Positions 49,509 to 60,902 of a DNA stretch of 64,000 nt are shown in pieces. The notes beneath the pieces were generated by a model that was not told the DNA's origin, searched no databases, and worked only from the letters and a program-made list of their open reading frames with translations. Position 1 is the first letter of the stretch. Every line of letters begins with the position of its first letter. The position numbers and the translations under genes are program-made. Source of the DNA: Sclerotinia nivalis (lineage: Eukaryota; Ascomycota; Leotiomycetes; Helotiales; Sclerotiniaceae); the NCBI GenBank assembly GCA_029531795.1, contig JAPEIS010000004.1, forward strand, positions 434,001 to 498,000, read 5' to 3'.

Positions 49509-50034
49509 TTGTTTATGGTATTGTGAAGACGCTTATGGGTGTGGAAGAAAGTCATTCGGGGAATGGTGCTTTGTTTGATACAAAACTTTTGACAGCATCA
49601 TTGATTTATTTGGAAAGAGACATCCTTGCAAGCGCCGGGTGTGGCCTTGACTGGATTTATACTTTGACATCGGGAGGTCGATCCTTCAAAGTCATTGGAT
49701 TGCACTTTGGATCGGGATCGGGTGTGTGGGGTGGCTTTACATAGATGATTTTCCAAGTTCGAAGGGACGCGGAAAAAGGGGATGCGAGTGTTCTAGCGAG
49801 ATCAAACAAAAATTGCGAATCTATAATCACAAGGATGATAAGAGCTCATTACATATTTATGTCTTCAAGCCATTGTAGAAACTTAATTTTTTTTTTTAAA
49901 AAACGCTGAAGCAAAGTAATAAATGTTTCTTTCCATCCCAACACCATGCCTGCCAACATTTGTCGTTGCTAGCCAGTCCAAAATATAGATTATATTATAA
50001 TAGTAACAAAGATGAGATATCTTTCGATCATCTA
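49509..50034. other. Intergenic region upstream of the SDR gene
   Basis: A 116-codon plus-strand frame (49394-49744) overlaps the SDR exon antisense and has no motif. A nine-base T run is followed by A's near 49890. No other feature. Confidence 0.45.
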
Positions 50035-51342
50035 TCATAAAGTGACATCCTGAAAGCTAGCATTTCCCGGTGTCTGATTCCCGGAAATGTTCTCGCTCGA
50101 TTTGATCAAGTCATCTGCTGATACCCCGAATGGCGCTGCAGGTCGGAGAGCAAGTTTCTGTTGCTCTATATCCGAGGCTCGGGATTTTTGCTCTTCAGGT
50201 ACAGCTGTCTTTTCTGTCCCTAGCTTTTCTTTTCCTCCTTCCGAGTCGCTCTCGGAATCTTCTTCTTCTCGCTCCTTCTCTCTCTCTCCTTTATCTGGTT
50301 TAGGTGTATCTTTTGCGGGTGGAGTAGGAGGAACAGTTTGACCATTCGTACCGTTTGTGTTTGTGGGTGGGGGTGAATTAGGTGGAGTTGCTACTTGCTC
50401 TTTCCGTGGTTCAGCCTGTGCTGGTTGAGCTGGAGGTGCATTCGAAACTACTTGTCTCTGTTTTGGATCTGCATCAAGATAATATTGCCTAACACCCACA
50501 ATTCTTCCGCCTCTCTCACAACCCTCAACCCATTCCGGTCTTACGACTGGAATATTCATCTCAACAGCTTTCTCCCAAGCTATACCTCTTCCTTCTGTGG
50601 TCACAAAGTGTGTGGTGTCGATTCTCACAGTATCTGCTATCTTCGCCCCAATCCTCTCAACTGCCTTGATAAGACTCTCCTTCAATGCAGCAGGTAAAAC
50701 ACCAGGCGTAACCGTGATACCACTTAGATCCGTCATCTTATGTGTCTTTACAACCACCTTCTCGCTGCTAAAAGTCCCAGCACTTGTTCTCAGTACCAGA
50801 TGAAACGAATATTCCGTATCAACGGCCAAACCGCTAATCTTCGTGCTCAGCATCTGAGTGGGCCTTGGAATGTTTCCAGCCTTTTGTCCATTGCGGAAAA
50901 GGGAGAGGGAGATGACGTCTGCGGTTGCCAACTCAATAGGATCCCATTCTAAGACGACGGAAGTTTGTGTTGCATTGCGACAGCGAAGGACCGGTGCAGA
51001 CGGTTCTGATGCACCAAAGGAATTGAAGATAGAGTCTTGAAGAGCTAGGAATGACTTTTGGGATTTTTCTTCCGAGATTAGGTTTCGTGCAACGGTGATA
51101 TCGACGATGCTACCGGAGGAGATGTTGGGTGGGAGAAGAATAGATGGAAATTCAATCTGTGAGGAGTATTGTTAGTTATGGAGGTTGAGAAATGGCATGT
51201 GCAATGACCAAGTTGTGTGTATGCATGTACAGTCAATTGAATCAGTACCGTATTTAAAAGAATAACTTACGAGTCGTTTATCTTGAGTTAATAAGACGGC
51301 CACTCCGGCATCAACTTTGCCCACGGTGAGTGAAATCAACAT
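50035..51342 (-). CDS. CHS5: Exomer complex subunit Chs5
   Basis: Two exons on the minus strand, 51271-51342 and 50035-51156 (intron 114 bp); 397 residues. The N-terminus MLISLTVGKVDAGVAVLLT is the conserved Chs5 dimerisation segment, followed by RLIEFPSILLPP across the junction. A fibronectin-III domain spans about 75-165 (PVLRCRNATQTSVVLEWDPI, TEYSFHLVLRTSAG) and a BRCT domain about 168-255 (ITVTPGVLP, THFVTTEGRG, VRPEWVEGCE). The C-terminal third is Pro-, Glu- and Lys-rich and probably disordered. In yeast, Chs5 is the scaffold of exomer, which carries chitin synthase Chs3 and other cargo from the trans-Golgi network to the plasma membrane. Length fits filamentous-fungal members, shorter than the yeast protein. 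Confidence 0.92.
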
Positions 51343-51738
51343 GGCGAAAAGGATTCAACTCTTTTAATTTGTGTGCCAAAGGAAATGGAAATCTTTCAAG
51401 ATACGTTGCGACAGCTTTGCGATTGCGATCTTCCAAAGGTTTAGCCTGGAAGAGCTTCAATGTGAGCTCAGGCGGCGCTAATTGGCTGGATTTTGGTACA
51501 TAACCGCAAGCTGATGAAACATTTCTGAAGGGAAGTGATACCTACGCATTTCTGAGAAAAAAAAAGAAAAAAATACAGCTAGACATTTATATTTATATTA
51601 ATATTTATATATAGTATGATAGGGTAGCAAAATAAAGTTAGTTTGATCTGTTGAAGTAAGTTGTCAAAATGTAGCTTTTGTATTTTTTGGGTGTAGTATT
51701 CATTACAACTATTCTACTAAGATTACATTTATTTCTTT
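51343..51738. other. Intergenic region
   Basis: About 400 bases between the start of CHS5 and the end of the next minus-strand gene. Contains an A-rich tract (near 51555) and an alternating TTTATA tract (51586-51615). Confidence 0.5.
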
Positions 51739-52461
51739 TCATTTTTGACGATAGCTCATCCCACCAAATACCTTATTCTTCTTAAAGGGTTTCTTCTGTG
51801 GTGAGTTCACTGTTGTACCATTCTCTCCTCCCCTCACCCTATTTCCCGTCTGGGCTCTTTTCGTGTCATTGGCTCCCTTGCCTTGTTGGTTGAAATTCTG
51901 ATATGGATTTGTTTGGCGACTTCCAAACTCCTGCCCGGACTTTCGTATCATTGTGGCCACGGCCATCTCAGCTTGTTCTTGCAAAACATCCATCTTAGCA
52001 GTCAAAGACCTTTCTTTGGTAGATATTATCATCGTACCAACTAAATCCCCGTTCTTATTCCTTTCTACATCATTAGATACCTTTCTCCCTGACAAGTCGT
52101 AACCATGCCTCTTTAAGGCCTCTGTCATTGCAGTTCTGACCCTTCGTACCATATGGGTTCGTATAACTTTCTTGTTTCCTCCATTAAGCTTCGCACAATA
52201 AATAGAGATCCATAATGGAGAGGTTTTATTGGCGAAAAGGTGCTTAATGCGATAATGGTCCGGATTGTAAGTTTTTAATACCGCTGGAGCTTGATGAGAG
52301 GAATAGGCGTGGCGAGGAGACAGTCTATAAGAAAAACACTGATCATTCCCTGCTACACCTTTAAAGGATCCATAAGCTAGAGCTTCTGCTGATATGAGTT
52401 CGCCAGAGCGCATCATTTGCGAGAACTTGGCTTCCACAGCAATTACAGCTCTTGAAGCCAT
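51739..52461 (-). CDS. Conserved-looking hypothetical protein, 240 residues
   Basis: A single-exon minus-strand gene. The N-terminus MASRAVIAVEAKFSQMMRSG could be a mitochondrial targeting sequence (basic and amphipathic, though with acidic residues). The middle (about 85-150) alternates hydrophobic and basic residues (WISIYCAKLN, RTHMVRRVRTAMTEALKRHG), giving helix-rich, possibly RNA-binding character. The C-terminal 70 residues are Gln-, Asn- and Lys-rich (KKPFKKNKVFGG) and probably disordered. There is no membrane segment. I do not recognise the family; a ribosome- or RNA-associated role is only a guess. It is divergent from the eIF1A gene, with which it shares a 525-bp promoter region. 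Confidence 0.75.
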   Translation of the reverse strand: MASRAVIAVEAKFSQMMRSGELISAEALAYGSFKGVAGNDQCFSYRLSPRHAYSSHQAPAVLKTYNPDHYRIKHLFANKTSPLWISIYCAKLNGGNKKVIRTHMVRRVRTAMTEALKRHGYDLSGRKVSNDVERNKNGDLVGTMIISTKERSLTAKMDVLQEQAEMAVATMIRKSGQEFGSRQTNPYQNFNQQGKGANDTKRAQTGNRVRGGENGTTVNSPQKKPFKKNKVFGGMSYRQK

Positions 52462-52986
52462 TTGTGGAATGGATGTCTGAATTTGAGGCGATATTCTTCG
52501 TAAGAATCATCAACTACCAACTCATCTTGTTCTCTGCTTTATATGTGGTGAGAGTGATTTTGGAAGATTGAGTAAGTTCGAATGAGGCGACGGTAGTATT
52601 CGTGATAATAATCTGCTCTTAATTCATATTGTGCTGTATTTTCGCCAGTATAGTTCTAGATTCAATCAATAGCAATAGCAATGAAGCCGTAACAGAGCGA
52701 AGGCATTTGATCAGTTCGGACCGGAACTCTTTAGCGTGCCTACCTAGGCTTATACCCCACCACTAGTGACCACAATTATGACACTACCTATTATATTAGT
52801 ACTACTAGTTAGTACTTTTACTCCAGTCCAGAAATAATTAATTAATTGCTACTTAAATCGCCTCTTCTTCCTTCCTTCTTCATCCACCTCCACAATCCAC
52901 AACCAAAAAATAAATATCGCAAACCACAAAACTTTTCAAAGCAAGACCCAAAGAAAATTCAACAGTAAAGTAAAACACCAGTCAAT
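52462..52986. promoter_or_regulatory. Shared divergent promoter region
   Basis: 525 bases between the start of the 240-residue gene (minus) and eIF1A (plus). The side next to eIF1A is rich in C and A (CCTTCCTTC, CCACCTCCACAATCCACAAC) followed by AAA-rich leader, typical of strongly expressed fungal genes. A repeated TACTAGT motif lies near 52800-52815. Confidence 0.45.
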
Positions 52987-53672
52987 ATGCCTAAGAATAA
53001 GGGAAAGGTAAGACACCGTCGCATTTTCGTTTTCTATATTGAAAATATTCCACCCCACAATCTTGATTCAGGCTGACACGATTGCGAAAAATAGGGAGGA
53101 AAGAACAGGCGTCGTGGAAAGAACGAGAACGACAACGAGAAGCGTGAATTAACATTCAAGGAAGAAGGTCAAGGTAATATATCCCCTATTCTTTACTCCC
53201 TACAGCTGCCCTCCTGTCTATCTCTCCTTACCGCTTCAATTCTAAAGCGTTTGCATCGCACACATAACTAACCAACTATCCTTTCACAGAATATGCCCAA
53301 GTCATTAAGATGCTAGGAAACGGTCGTCTAGAAGCTCTCTGCTTCGACGGTACCAGGCGTCTCGCACATATTCGAGGAAAGCTCAGAAAGAAGGTCTGGA
53401 TCAACCAAGGAGACATTATCCTCCTCTCCCTCCGTGACTACCAAGACGAGAAGGGAGACGTCATCCTCAAGTACAGCGCGGACGAAGCCAGAAGTTTGAA
53501 AGCCTACGGAGAATTACCTGAGAGCGCAAAGATCAACGAGACCGACACTTACGGACAAGGCGAGGATGGGGATTGCAACTTCGAGTTCGATGACGATAGA
53601 GATAGTGGTAGTGACTCGGATGACGCTGCCGATGGAGGAAAGGGCAAGGAGATTGATATCGATGATATCTAA
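52987..53672 (+). CDS. tif11: Translation initiation factor eIF1A
   Basis: Three exons: 52987-53007 (21 bases, MPKNKGK), 53095-53173 and 53290-53672; 160 residues. The basic N-terminus reads [19 protein letters not shown], then the OB fold: [60 protein letters not shown]. The acidic C-terminal tail ends [10 protein letters not shown], the DIDDI-type end that contacts eIF5B. eIF1A binds the 40S A site and supports scanning and start-codon choice. Length and layout are standard. The first exon of seven codons makes automatic prediction of the start easy to miss. Confidence 0.96.
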
Positions 53673-54273
53673 ATTCATTGGGGATTGATGTGGTCCCCTC
53701 CACGAAGGTTGATTATGGTGGTTAGGGGGATGGAAAGAAAGACTGTCTTCTCTCTCAATCTCGTTGGATTTGGTCATTGTTTCACTCGCTGGATCCCGAG
53801 AACCTCGACAGGCATTTTTCCTTCTAGTGCTTCATTTGACTGGCGATATGTATATAGTGGGAGAGACGTTATACACATATTGACCAGGACTTCTATTTCC
53901 ATTTCTGCGTAGCGTAGACTGAAGGCTATCTGAATATCAAAGAAAATTTTTCTTGTTTTGAATATTTTATCTGTGATTCGTGGCTCGAATTAATACTTCA
54001 TCCAACTATCTGAACCCGTTGAATGCACAATCTCAATATCTGATGCGTAATATTTCAGTTTTTAATGTTCTTGATCGATTTGACTAAAACTCTTCACACT
54101 TGAGCTGCCATTTTCTCTATGCCATTCACGTTGTCCTGCAGCGGCCAATTTTGACTCGTAAGAATTTGACTGAATGCCTACCTTTAACTTGGCCATGGCT
54201 CAATATACGAACTTCATTCCATTTTTATTTCATTTCTCCCCTAAACTAAACAACCAATCGCACCACTGACCAT
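53673..54273. other. Convergent intergenic region
   Basis: 600 bases between the 3' ends of eIF1A and LAS17. No supported gene. Confidence 0.5.
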
Positions 54274-56335
54274 CTACCAATCATCATCTTCCGCTTCGTC
54301 ATCTGATCAAAATGTTAGCAAAGGATATAGAATCAAGATTATATATAGAGACTCACCACTAGCACTAACTTTCTGTTTTCTCTTGTTTAAAGCAGCTGCC
54401 AATGCATCTGCCAACCCTCCTCCGCCCCCAGAAGATGCACCAGCTGGAGGAAGTCCGCTGCCTGCAGGTCCCGTATCTGCTCCCGGAACCGCAGCTGCAC
54501 TTCTGTCTCTAATTTGTGATCGGTCAACTTTCCTGAGAGTTCCCATACCACCAGCTTTTTGAATGTTTGCCAATAAGTCTGCGCGGTCACCAGTAGGTTT
54601 GGGTGGCGCTGGAACACCTGAAGCATAGCCAGAATCGCGATTTGGAGGAGGTGGTGGAGGAGGAGCAGGCGGCCCATTTCCTGGTGGTGGTGGAGGTGGT
54701 GGAGGCCCGCCAAACGATGGCATAGGCGGTGGGGGAGGGGGAGGTGGAGGTGGCCCTCCAAATGAGGGGGGTGGACCCGGGGGTGGTGGTGGGGCTGCAG
54801 ACGATGGTATAGGAGGGGCTGCTGATTGAGGTAGGGGCGGTGGTGGTGGAGCACTCATTTGAGGCAAAGGGGGTGGAGGGGGTGCGGTGTCTCTCGGAGG
54901 TAAAGGTACAGGACGAGTAGAAGCAGGGGGTAAGGGCGGTGCGCTCGGAGATGCTGGAGTTTTCGGTGGTAAAGGGGGGGGAGGAATGTGTGCAGGTGGT
55001 GTAGCATGGGCACTATTCGATTGATGGATATCTCTAGGAGGCGGGGGTGGAACAGGGCCTCGTTGTGGAGTAGGGGGTGGTGCTGTTGTTCTTGTCCCAG
55101 TGAAAGGGGGAGGGACTCCAAATCTCGAACCTGATTCCCCTGGTTCGTACTCTTCAATAGGCGTTTTCGCAGGCCTTGGCGGTGGAGGTGGCCCTGGATT
55201 AGAAGAAGCATGTGCTCTAGAAGGTGCCCTGTCGTTGGTATGCGCAAACTTGCCAGCATCAGCGATTGGTGGTGGAGCTGCAAATCTAGGGGGTGGAGGT
55301 CCTCTGGGAGGTGAAGGCTCTCTTGGCGGTGTTGGTTCTCGAGGGATATCTGCTTTAGATCGCCGTGGTGCAGGAGGTGGAGGTGGAGCCCCTCGTCCTT
55401 GACCAGCCGTGGAACTTTGAGGACTATCGGACCGTGTTCGAGGGGCCGCGGGAGGTGGCGGTGGAGGAGGGGCTTTATTTCTTTGATTTTCAATGCCACT
55501 CGGTGCGGGTGTTATGCCTTGTTGAGATTGTTGGTCTAGAATATATTCGGCAATAAAATCTTGGTTATCTCTAATCATATCGTCTGTAATACCCATCTGC
55601 CTCAAGTCCTCGCCCCATGTTTCTCGCCAATGAGGATCGATCGCTTCCAAAGCTGCATACTCAGGCTGTCCTGACTTGAAGCTTCCACCATAATGCCCGT
55701 GGTTTTGTGGTGGATGCGCTGGTTGTGAGGGTGGAAGGACATAGCTTGGGGAATCGGGAGGAGTAGGTTGTATCGATGGAGCGGAAGAATGTCGGTGTCC
55801 ACCAAAGATTCCCCCAAGGAGACTATGTTTATGAACTGGAGCTGCGTCACCAAAAGGATTGGCTTTTGTAGCTTTACTAGCATTCTTCTCCCGATCATTC
55901 ATTTTCTTCATAAACGTTTTAGCTTCCTTCTCGTCCACGAAGGACAATCCAGCCAGACATTCTTCTGTTTCGAAGGTATGAAAGAATGTTCTATCCTGAT
56001 TATATGACCATGTATCATATATCTCCTGATCCCATATAACACCTCTATTCGCAGACTATAGTATAGGAAGTTAGCTTTTTCTAATCGATAAGATGTCGCG
56101 ACAAAGATGGAGGGGAACCACTGACTGAAACATCGACGAGTTTTATCCAGTAGGTATTTCCAACAAGATCGTTCGCAAGCACTGCTGCTCCCTGTAAACC
56201 AGTGTATGTCCATTTATGACGATCAGGATAAGCAACATATAGACGGGCCACCGCTACAGCCTGTATTTTGTTCGAGGCCTTTGGTACCATGCGTTTGACC
56301 GTCTCTTTATCATCATCCGACAATATCGAAGGCAT
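54274..56335 (-). CDS. LAS17: Las17/WASP actin nucleation-promoting factor
   Basis: Three exons on the minus strand: 56126-56335, 54357-56055 and 54274-54302 (introns 70 and 54 bp); 645 residues. WH1/EVH1 domain at about 1-125: ASNKIQAVAVARLYVAYPDR, then KWTYTGLQGAAVL and, across the first junction, IKLVDVS-SANRGVIWDQEIY. A conserved fungal helix region follows (IDPHWRETWGEDLRQMGITD). Residues about 225-520 are a proline-rich stretch with many runs of five to ten prolines, the binding sites of SH3 proteins and profilin. The C-terminus has a WH2-like segment (RADLLANIQKAGGMGTLRKV), a connector helix (LADALAAALNKRK) and, through the last small exon, the acidic end DDEAEDDDW that binds Arp2/3. 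It drives actin patches in endocytosis. No CRIB motif is visible, as in yeast Las17. Confidence 0.95.
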
Positions 56336-57371
56336 TTTTCAGGCTTGTGAGGTATCCACCAGCCCCGATAGACTTTTCCACTTTATGTAGTACCTGTCTT
56401 GCTCTTATGATTTGCACTTTGGTGAGAGTTTTGGAAATAGGGTTCGATCGTGTGGGAGATTGCTCTCGTGTTGGTCGCACTTCTCACACTTCTCACAAGC
56501 ATTGGAAAGTAGGGATGATTGTGCAATGATTCGTTTCCTATCGCAATGACTTGACTCGAGGTAGGGGTCTGGACCAAAAAGTAAAGCGAATGATACTGGT
56601 CCTTTAGGTAGCCAAATTCCGCAGCGATTATTATTATGTGCTTATTATTCACAATGATTTAAACGGTCAACGTCAAGTCAAGTTGGGCACAGATCATTGA
56701 GGGTAATTGCTGCTGCTACATTAAAAGCCAAGAAATTCAGCCACCGGTCGGGGCAAAGCCACGAAATGCTCCGAATCTCAAAGAATCGAATGGGGCATCT
56801 CACAATTCCACCCCAGTCTTGTTACCTTTATGAAAGTACGAATGCGAACTCCTTTCATATTACTTCTGTAACGCGCGTACTGGTCAAAGCCATCTACCTA
56901 GTATATCCTTTCAAATCACCCAATACGATATCACGACTTTATATTATGAGTAGGTAAGTACTTGAACATGCAGATTTAGAGGTTAATATGCTCAATAGAT
57001 GCCAGTGACCCAGTGACCAGTGACTGGTGATAAGATCTTACATTGTCGTTATCATGGAGTAACCGACTTGCAATGAAAGGGGGAGGCGAAGGGATTTAAT
57101 CACTCTTGCTTATGGGAATATCAACATGCACAGCAGACAATGCACATTGGATAAAGACAGAAGTTTCATTTCCTTGCTAATCATACATATGCCATAATGT
57201 ATTCATCACCATCCGTTTCCTTGACCATTCCACCTACGAACGCCAGCCATCCATGAGTCCTCGCTTCATTACAGTTCGTACGGAATGATCGCATAGTTCG
57301 TGTAAAGTTCTTAAAGTCTATTGAATCAGTTTAGTTTATCAGACAGAGTAGAACAGGCATACCGAAGAGCT
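56336..57371. other. Intergenic DNA upstream of LAS17
   Basis: About 1 kb. Contains a short repeat of GTGACC (CCAGTGACCCAGTGACCAGTGACTGG near 57001-57030). No gene supported. Confidence 0.5.
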
Positions 57372-57632
57372 TTACTTGTTCAAAGCAGCGGTCTTTGCTT
57401 GACGGTCCGCCTTTGATCCTTCTTGCTCTGGCATACTTTCAGGGACAACAGGCCCTGGGTTTGCCTCGTGATGACGGAATTGAACTTTGTCTCCTCTCAC
57501 TTCACCTTGATCATGAATAGGATGGTCGCTAGCATGGCTATCGGTTTTTGAGGATGAGTTCTTCATAACGTGCTCAGTTGCGGCACCTGCACTTGATTCG
57601 TGCTGGTGAGTTTCGTCTGGACCAGTTGGCAT
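57372..57632 (-). CDS. Small hydrophilic protein, 86 residues
   Basis: A single-exon minus-strand frame: MPTGPDETHQHESSAGAATE at the start, then HHEANPGPVVPESMPEQEGS and a Lys/Ala-rich end. Strongly hydrophilic, His-, Ser- and Glu-rich, without hydrophobic core, cysteine, signal peptide or membrane segment; it should be intrinsically disordered. This style resembles small stress-associated hydrophilic proteins of fungi, but I cannot name a family. Its start is 430 bases from the divergent RAD1/XPF gene. The 5' leader holds TTGTTTAATTGTTTAG-type runs. Confidence 0.65.
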   Translation of the reverse strand: MPTGPDETHQHESSAGAATEHVMKNSSSKTDSHASDHPIHDQGEVRGDKVQFRHHEANPGPVVPESMPEQEGSKADRQAKTAALNK

Positions 57633-58062
57633 GATGTTGAGATTATTGTTTAATTGTTTAGTTGGCTTTTGAGTAGATTCGTAGATTGGTAGTTTGTAGA
57701 ATTAGATTATTGCTTAAAAGGTCGAGTAAACATTAACAGGATTCTTTCATTCTCTATATAAGTCATATTGCCCCTCATGACGTAGGCGCCGTTCGAAGAC
57801 CGCGGGATGGTCTCTGGCTTTCTAGTTGTAGCTCAACCACCAATAACTACTAATATTTTTCAAGATTTCTACTAGGTAGTATATTGAATTAACCATTAAA
57901 AACACGTTATTTCTCCAGACTTTACCTAAAACAAAGCCAATCCGAACACTTGAAAGTAGGTACATGCGGAGATATCGTACGTGCTACTGAAAATCTACTT
58001 CTGACATCGTGTGTGGTTCGCGTCAACCTTCAAAATGATCAATGCGCCATGATCTCTCCAAA
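57633..58062. promoter_or_regulatory. Shared divergent promoter region
   Basis: 430 bases between the 86-residue gene (minus) and RAD1/XPF (plus). A half CRE-like TGACGTAG is at about 57779-57786. TATATAAG lies at about 57756-57763 and, read on the minus strand, is about 130 bases from the small gene. Confidence 0.4.
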
Positions 58063-60902
58063 ATGTCTTCATTAAACGGTGAACAGCAACCCGTGAAGCT
58101 GTCACTACCATTGGTAAATTATTCGATGTAGCTCCTCATGAGCGGAATGCTAATGAACTGCAGAAATATCAACAAGAGATATTTCAAGAGCTTCGACAAA
58201 AGGATGAACTTGTCGTCCTTGCTCGCGGTCTCGGCCTTTTAAGACTTGTTACGAACCTCCTCCACTCATATGATGCAGCGGGAAATAATCTCATAATATT
58301 GATTGGTGCAGATGATAGAGAGAATGGATGGATTGGAGAGGCATTGGCAGAGCATGCTGCCATTAGCATGGCTCCCAAAGCGCGGGGTCTTTCTGTAGTC
58401 AATACGGATCTCATGAGCGTCGGCACAAGAGAAAAGATGTATGCACAAGGAGGGATATTTAGTATTACATCTAGGATTCTTGTTGTTGATCTTTTGACCA
58501 ATCTATTGGACCCAGAAACTATTACAGGCGTGGTAGTCCTACATGCAGATAAGGTTGTAGCTACATCACTGGAGGCATTCATACTTCGGATCTACAGACA
58601 GAAAAATAAGGCTGGATTCCTCAAGGCCTTTTCGGATAACCCGGAACCATTTGCAACCGGATTCTCGCCACTGTCGACTATGATGCGAAACCTATTCCTG
58701 CGTAATGTCTCGATATGGCCAAGATTCCATATAAATGTTGCGCAAGCTTTGGAAGGCAAGAAAAAGGCCGAGGTCATCGAACTCGAAGTCTCAATGTCTG
58801 ATTCCATGCGAGATATTCAAAATGCCATAATGGAATGCGTAGAGGTTAGTATCGGAGAATTGAAGAAATCGAACTCCGGGTTAGATATGGATGACTGGAA
58901 CGTCGATAGTGCTTTGCATAAACAATTCGATATGGTCATTCGCAGGCAGCTTGATCCAGTATGGCATCGAGTCAGTTGGAAGACGAAACAGATTGTCAAT
59001 GACTTGACCGTCCTGAGAGGGATGCTACATTCTTTACTAACATACGATGCGGTTTCATTCAATCGTCATTTAGATATGATCCTTGCTGCACACCAACCTC
59101 CCGCAGGATCTACGAGGCAAAGCCAATCCCCTTGGCTATTTCTTGATGCGGCACACACCGTGTTCGATACTGCAAAGAGACGGGTATATACCGGCAAGGC
59201 TGCACGAACGGAGAATGTTGATTCTTTAAAGCCAGTGCTAGAAGAGCAGCCAAAATGGGCAGTACTTGCTGAAGTGCTAGATGAAATTGATCGAGACCTA
59301 TATTTCAACCCCGTCCCAGTGGATGATTCGAATGGCACGATCTTGATCATGTGTACAGATTCTGCTCAATGCTGGCAACTGCGGGAATATCTTCAAAGTA
59401 TGCACGCTCGTCCAGAAACGGACGAGGATAATGAGGATGAAGAACGGGAGCCGTCGGCGGAAATTATGATGAGGCGAAAACTGCGTAGCTACTTAGAGTG
59501 GAAGAAGAAGTTCGCCAAAATCAGCGCGGCTCTTTTCAATGAAAATCAAAATGCACTAAACGGTGCTAGCAACGCAAACAGTGTCACGAACAACTCCCGA
59601 GGTAGGGCTCCGGCGAATAAAAGGAGGAGAGTGAGAGGTGGTGCTTCGAGCTCAGGATCCACACGTGCTACAAATGGCAGCCTACAAGCTGCAGAAGATA
59701 AGCCTCTCGAGGTTGCTGAACTGATGTCAGAGATAAAACCCACGGAAGTGGAGTCATTACAAAAGGAAGAAGTCATTGCAGATCCTCTTGATGATATGAA
59801 AGATTACTATCAGCTTTATGAAATGAAGGATCTCGTAGTTGTTCACGCCTATGATGGGGATATGGATGAGCATATTCTCGAAGAGGTAAAACCGCGGTAC
59901 ATTATCATGTACGAACCCGACACATCTTTTGTTCGTCGGGTAGAAGTTTATCGATCTTCACATAACGATCGAAACGTCCGAGTATACTTTCTTTACTATG
60001 GTGGATCGGTAGAGGAACAACGGTACCTGTCATCTACTCGCCGGGAAAAAGATGCCTTTACCAAGCTTATCAAGGAGAAGGCCAATATGTCTGTTGTACT
60101 GACTCTCGATGCGCATGGTATTGAAGATCCACAAGAAGCCTTTCTTCGTACAATAAATACCCGTATTGCGGGTGGAGGACGTTTGGCAGCTACTGCTCAG
60201 CCACCACGGGTGGTAGTTGATGTCCGAGAATTTCGTTCCTCACTCCCATCTCTACTTCACGGTCGTAGCATAGTCGTAGTGCCATGCATGCTTACTGTCG
60301 GAGATTATGTTCTTTCTCCCAACATCTGTGTAGAGCGCAAATCAATCAAAGACTTAATCTCGTCATTTAAAGACGGCCGTTTGTACAATCAAGCCGAGAC
60401 TATGCTCGAACATTACAAGTCACCAATGCTACTCATTGAATTCGATCAAGGCAAATCTTTCACCCTTGAACCATTTGCTGATCTCTCAGGATCATTATCA
60501 TCCGTATCGGCCGCTAATGCATCATCCGATCTCCAATCCAAACTCGTACTCCTCACTCTCGCCTTTCCTAAGCTCCGCATAATATGGAGTTCTAGTCCGT
60601 ATCAGACTGCCGAGATATTCGAAAGTCTCAAAAGTCAAGAACCCGAACCGGATCCCATACAAGCCGTGAAAATCGGTTTGGAAGGTGGTGCAAGTGCGGA
60701 GGATCAAGCTTTTAACCGGGAGCCTCAGGATATGTTGAGAGCTGTACCGGGGGTTACAGGGAAGAATTTGGGTAATCTGGTGGTGGAATTGGGGAGTATC
60801 AAGGAGGTAGCTAATGCAAGTTTGGAGGAATTGGAGCCGGCGGTTGGGAAGGAGGCTGGAAGGCAGATTCATCGGTTCTTTAATAAAAGTGTGCTTGAAT
60901 GA
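58063..60902 (+). CDS. rad1: DNA repair endonuclease Rad1/XPF
   Basis: Two exons, 58063-58113 and 58164-60902 (50-bp intron with GCTAATGAACTGCAG at its end); 929 residues. The N-terminal half is the degenerate SF2 helicase-like region: LVVLARGLGLLRLVTNLLHS, then GVVVLHADKV. A Ser/Gly- and Arg-rich linker lies near 500-530. The ERCC4 nuclease domain starts at about 697 (VVVDVREFRSSLPSLL) with GDYVLSPNICVERKSIKDL at about 729-747, the G-D-Y...E-R-K-x3-D active site intact. A tandem helix-hairpin-helix ends the protein (LRAVPGVTGKNLGNLV). With Rad10/ERCC1 it cuts 5' of lesions in nucleotide excision repair and trims flaps in recombination (Neurospora mus-38, yeast Rad1). Upstream ATGs in other contexts at 58035 and 58042 were not used. 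Confidence 0.95.

Noticed and set aside
49394..49744. 116-codon plus-strand frame
   Set aside because: Antisense to the SDR exon and its promoter; no motif.
54387..55499. Long His/Leu/Pro-rich frames overlapping LAS17
   Set aside because: They are shifted readings of the proline-repeat DNA of LAS17.
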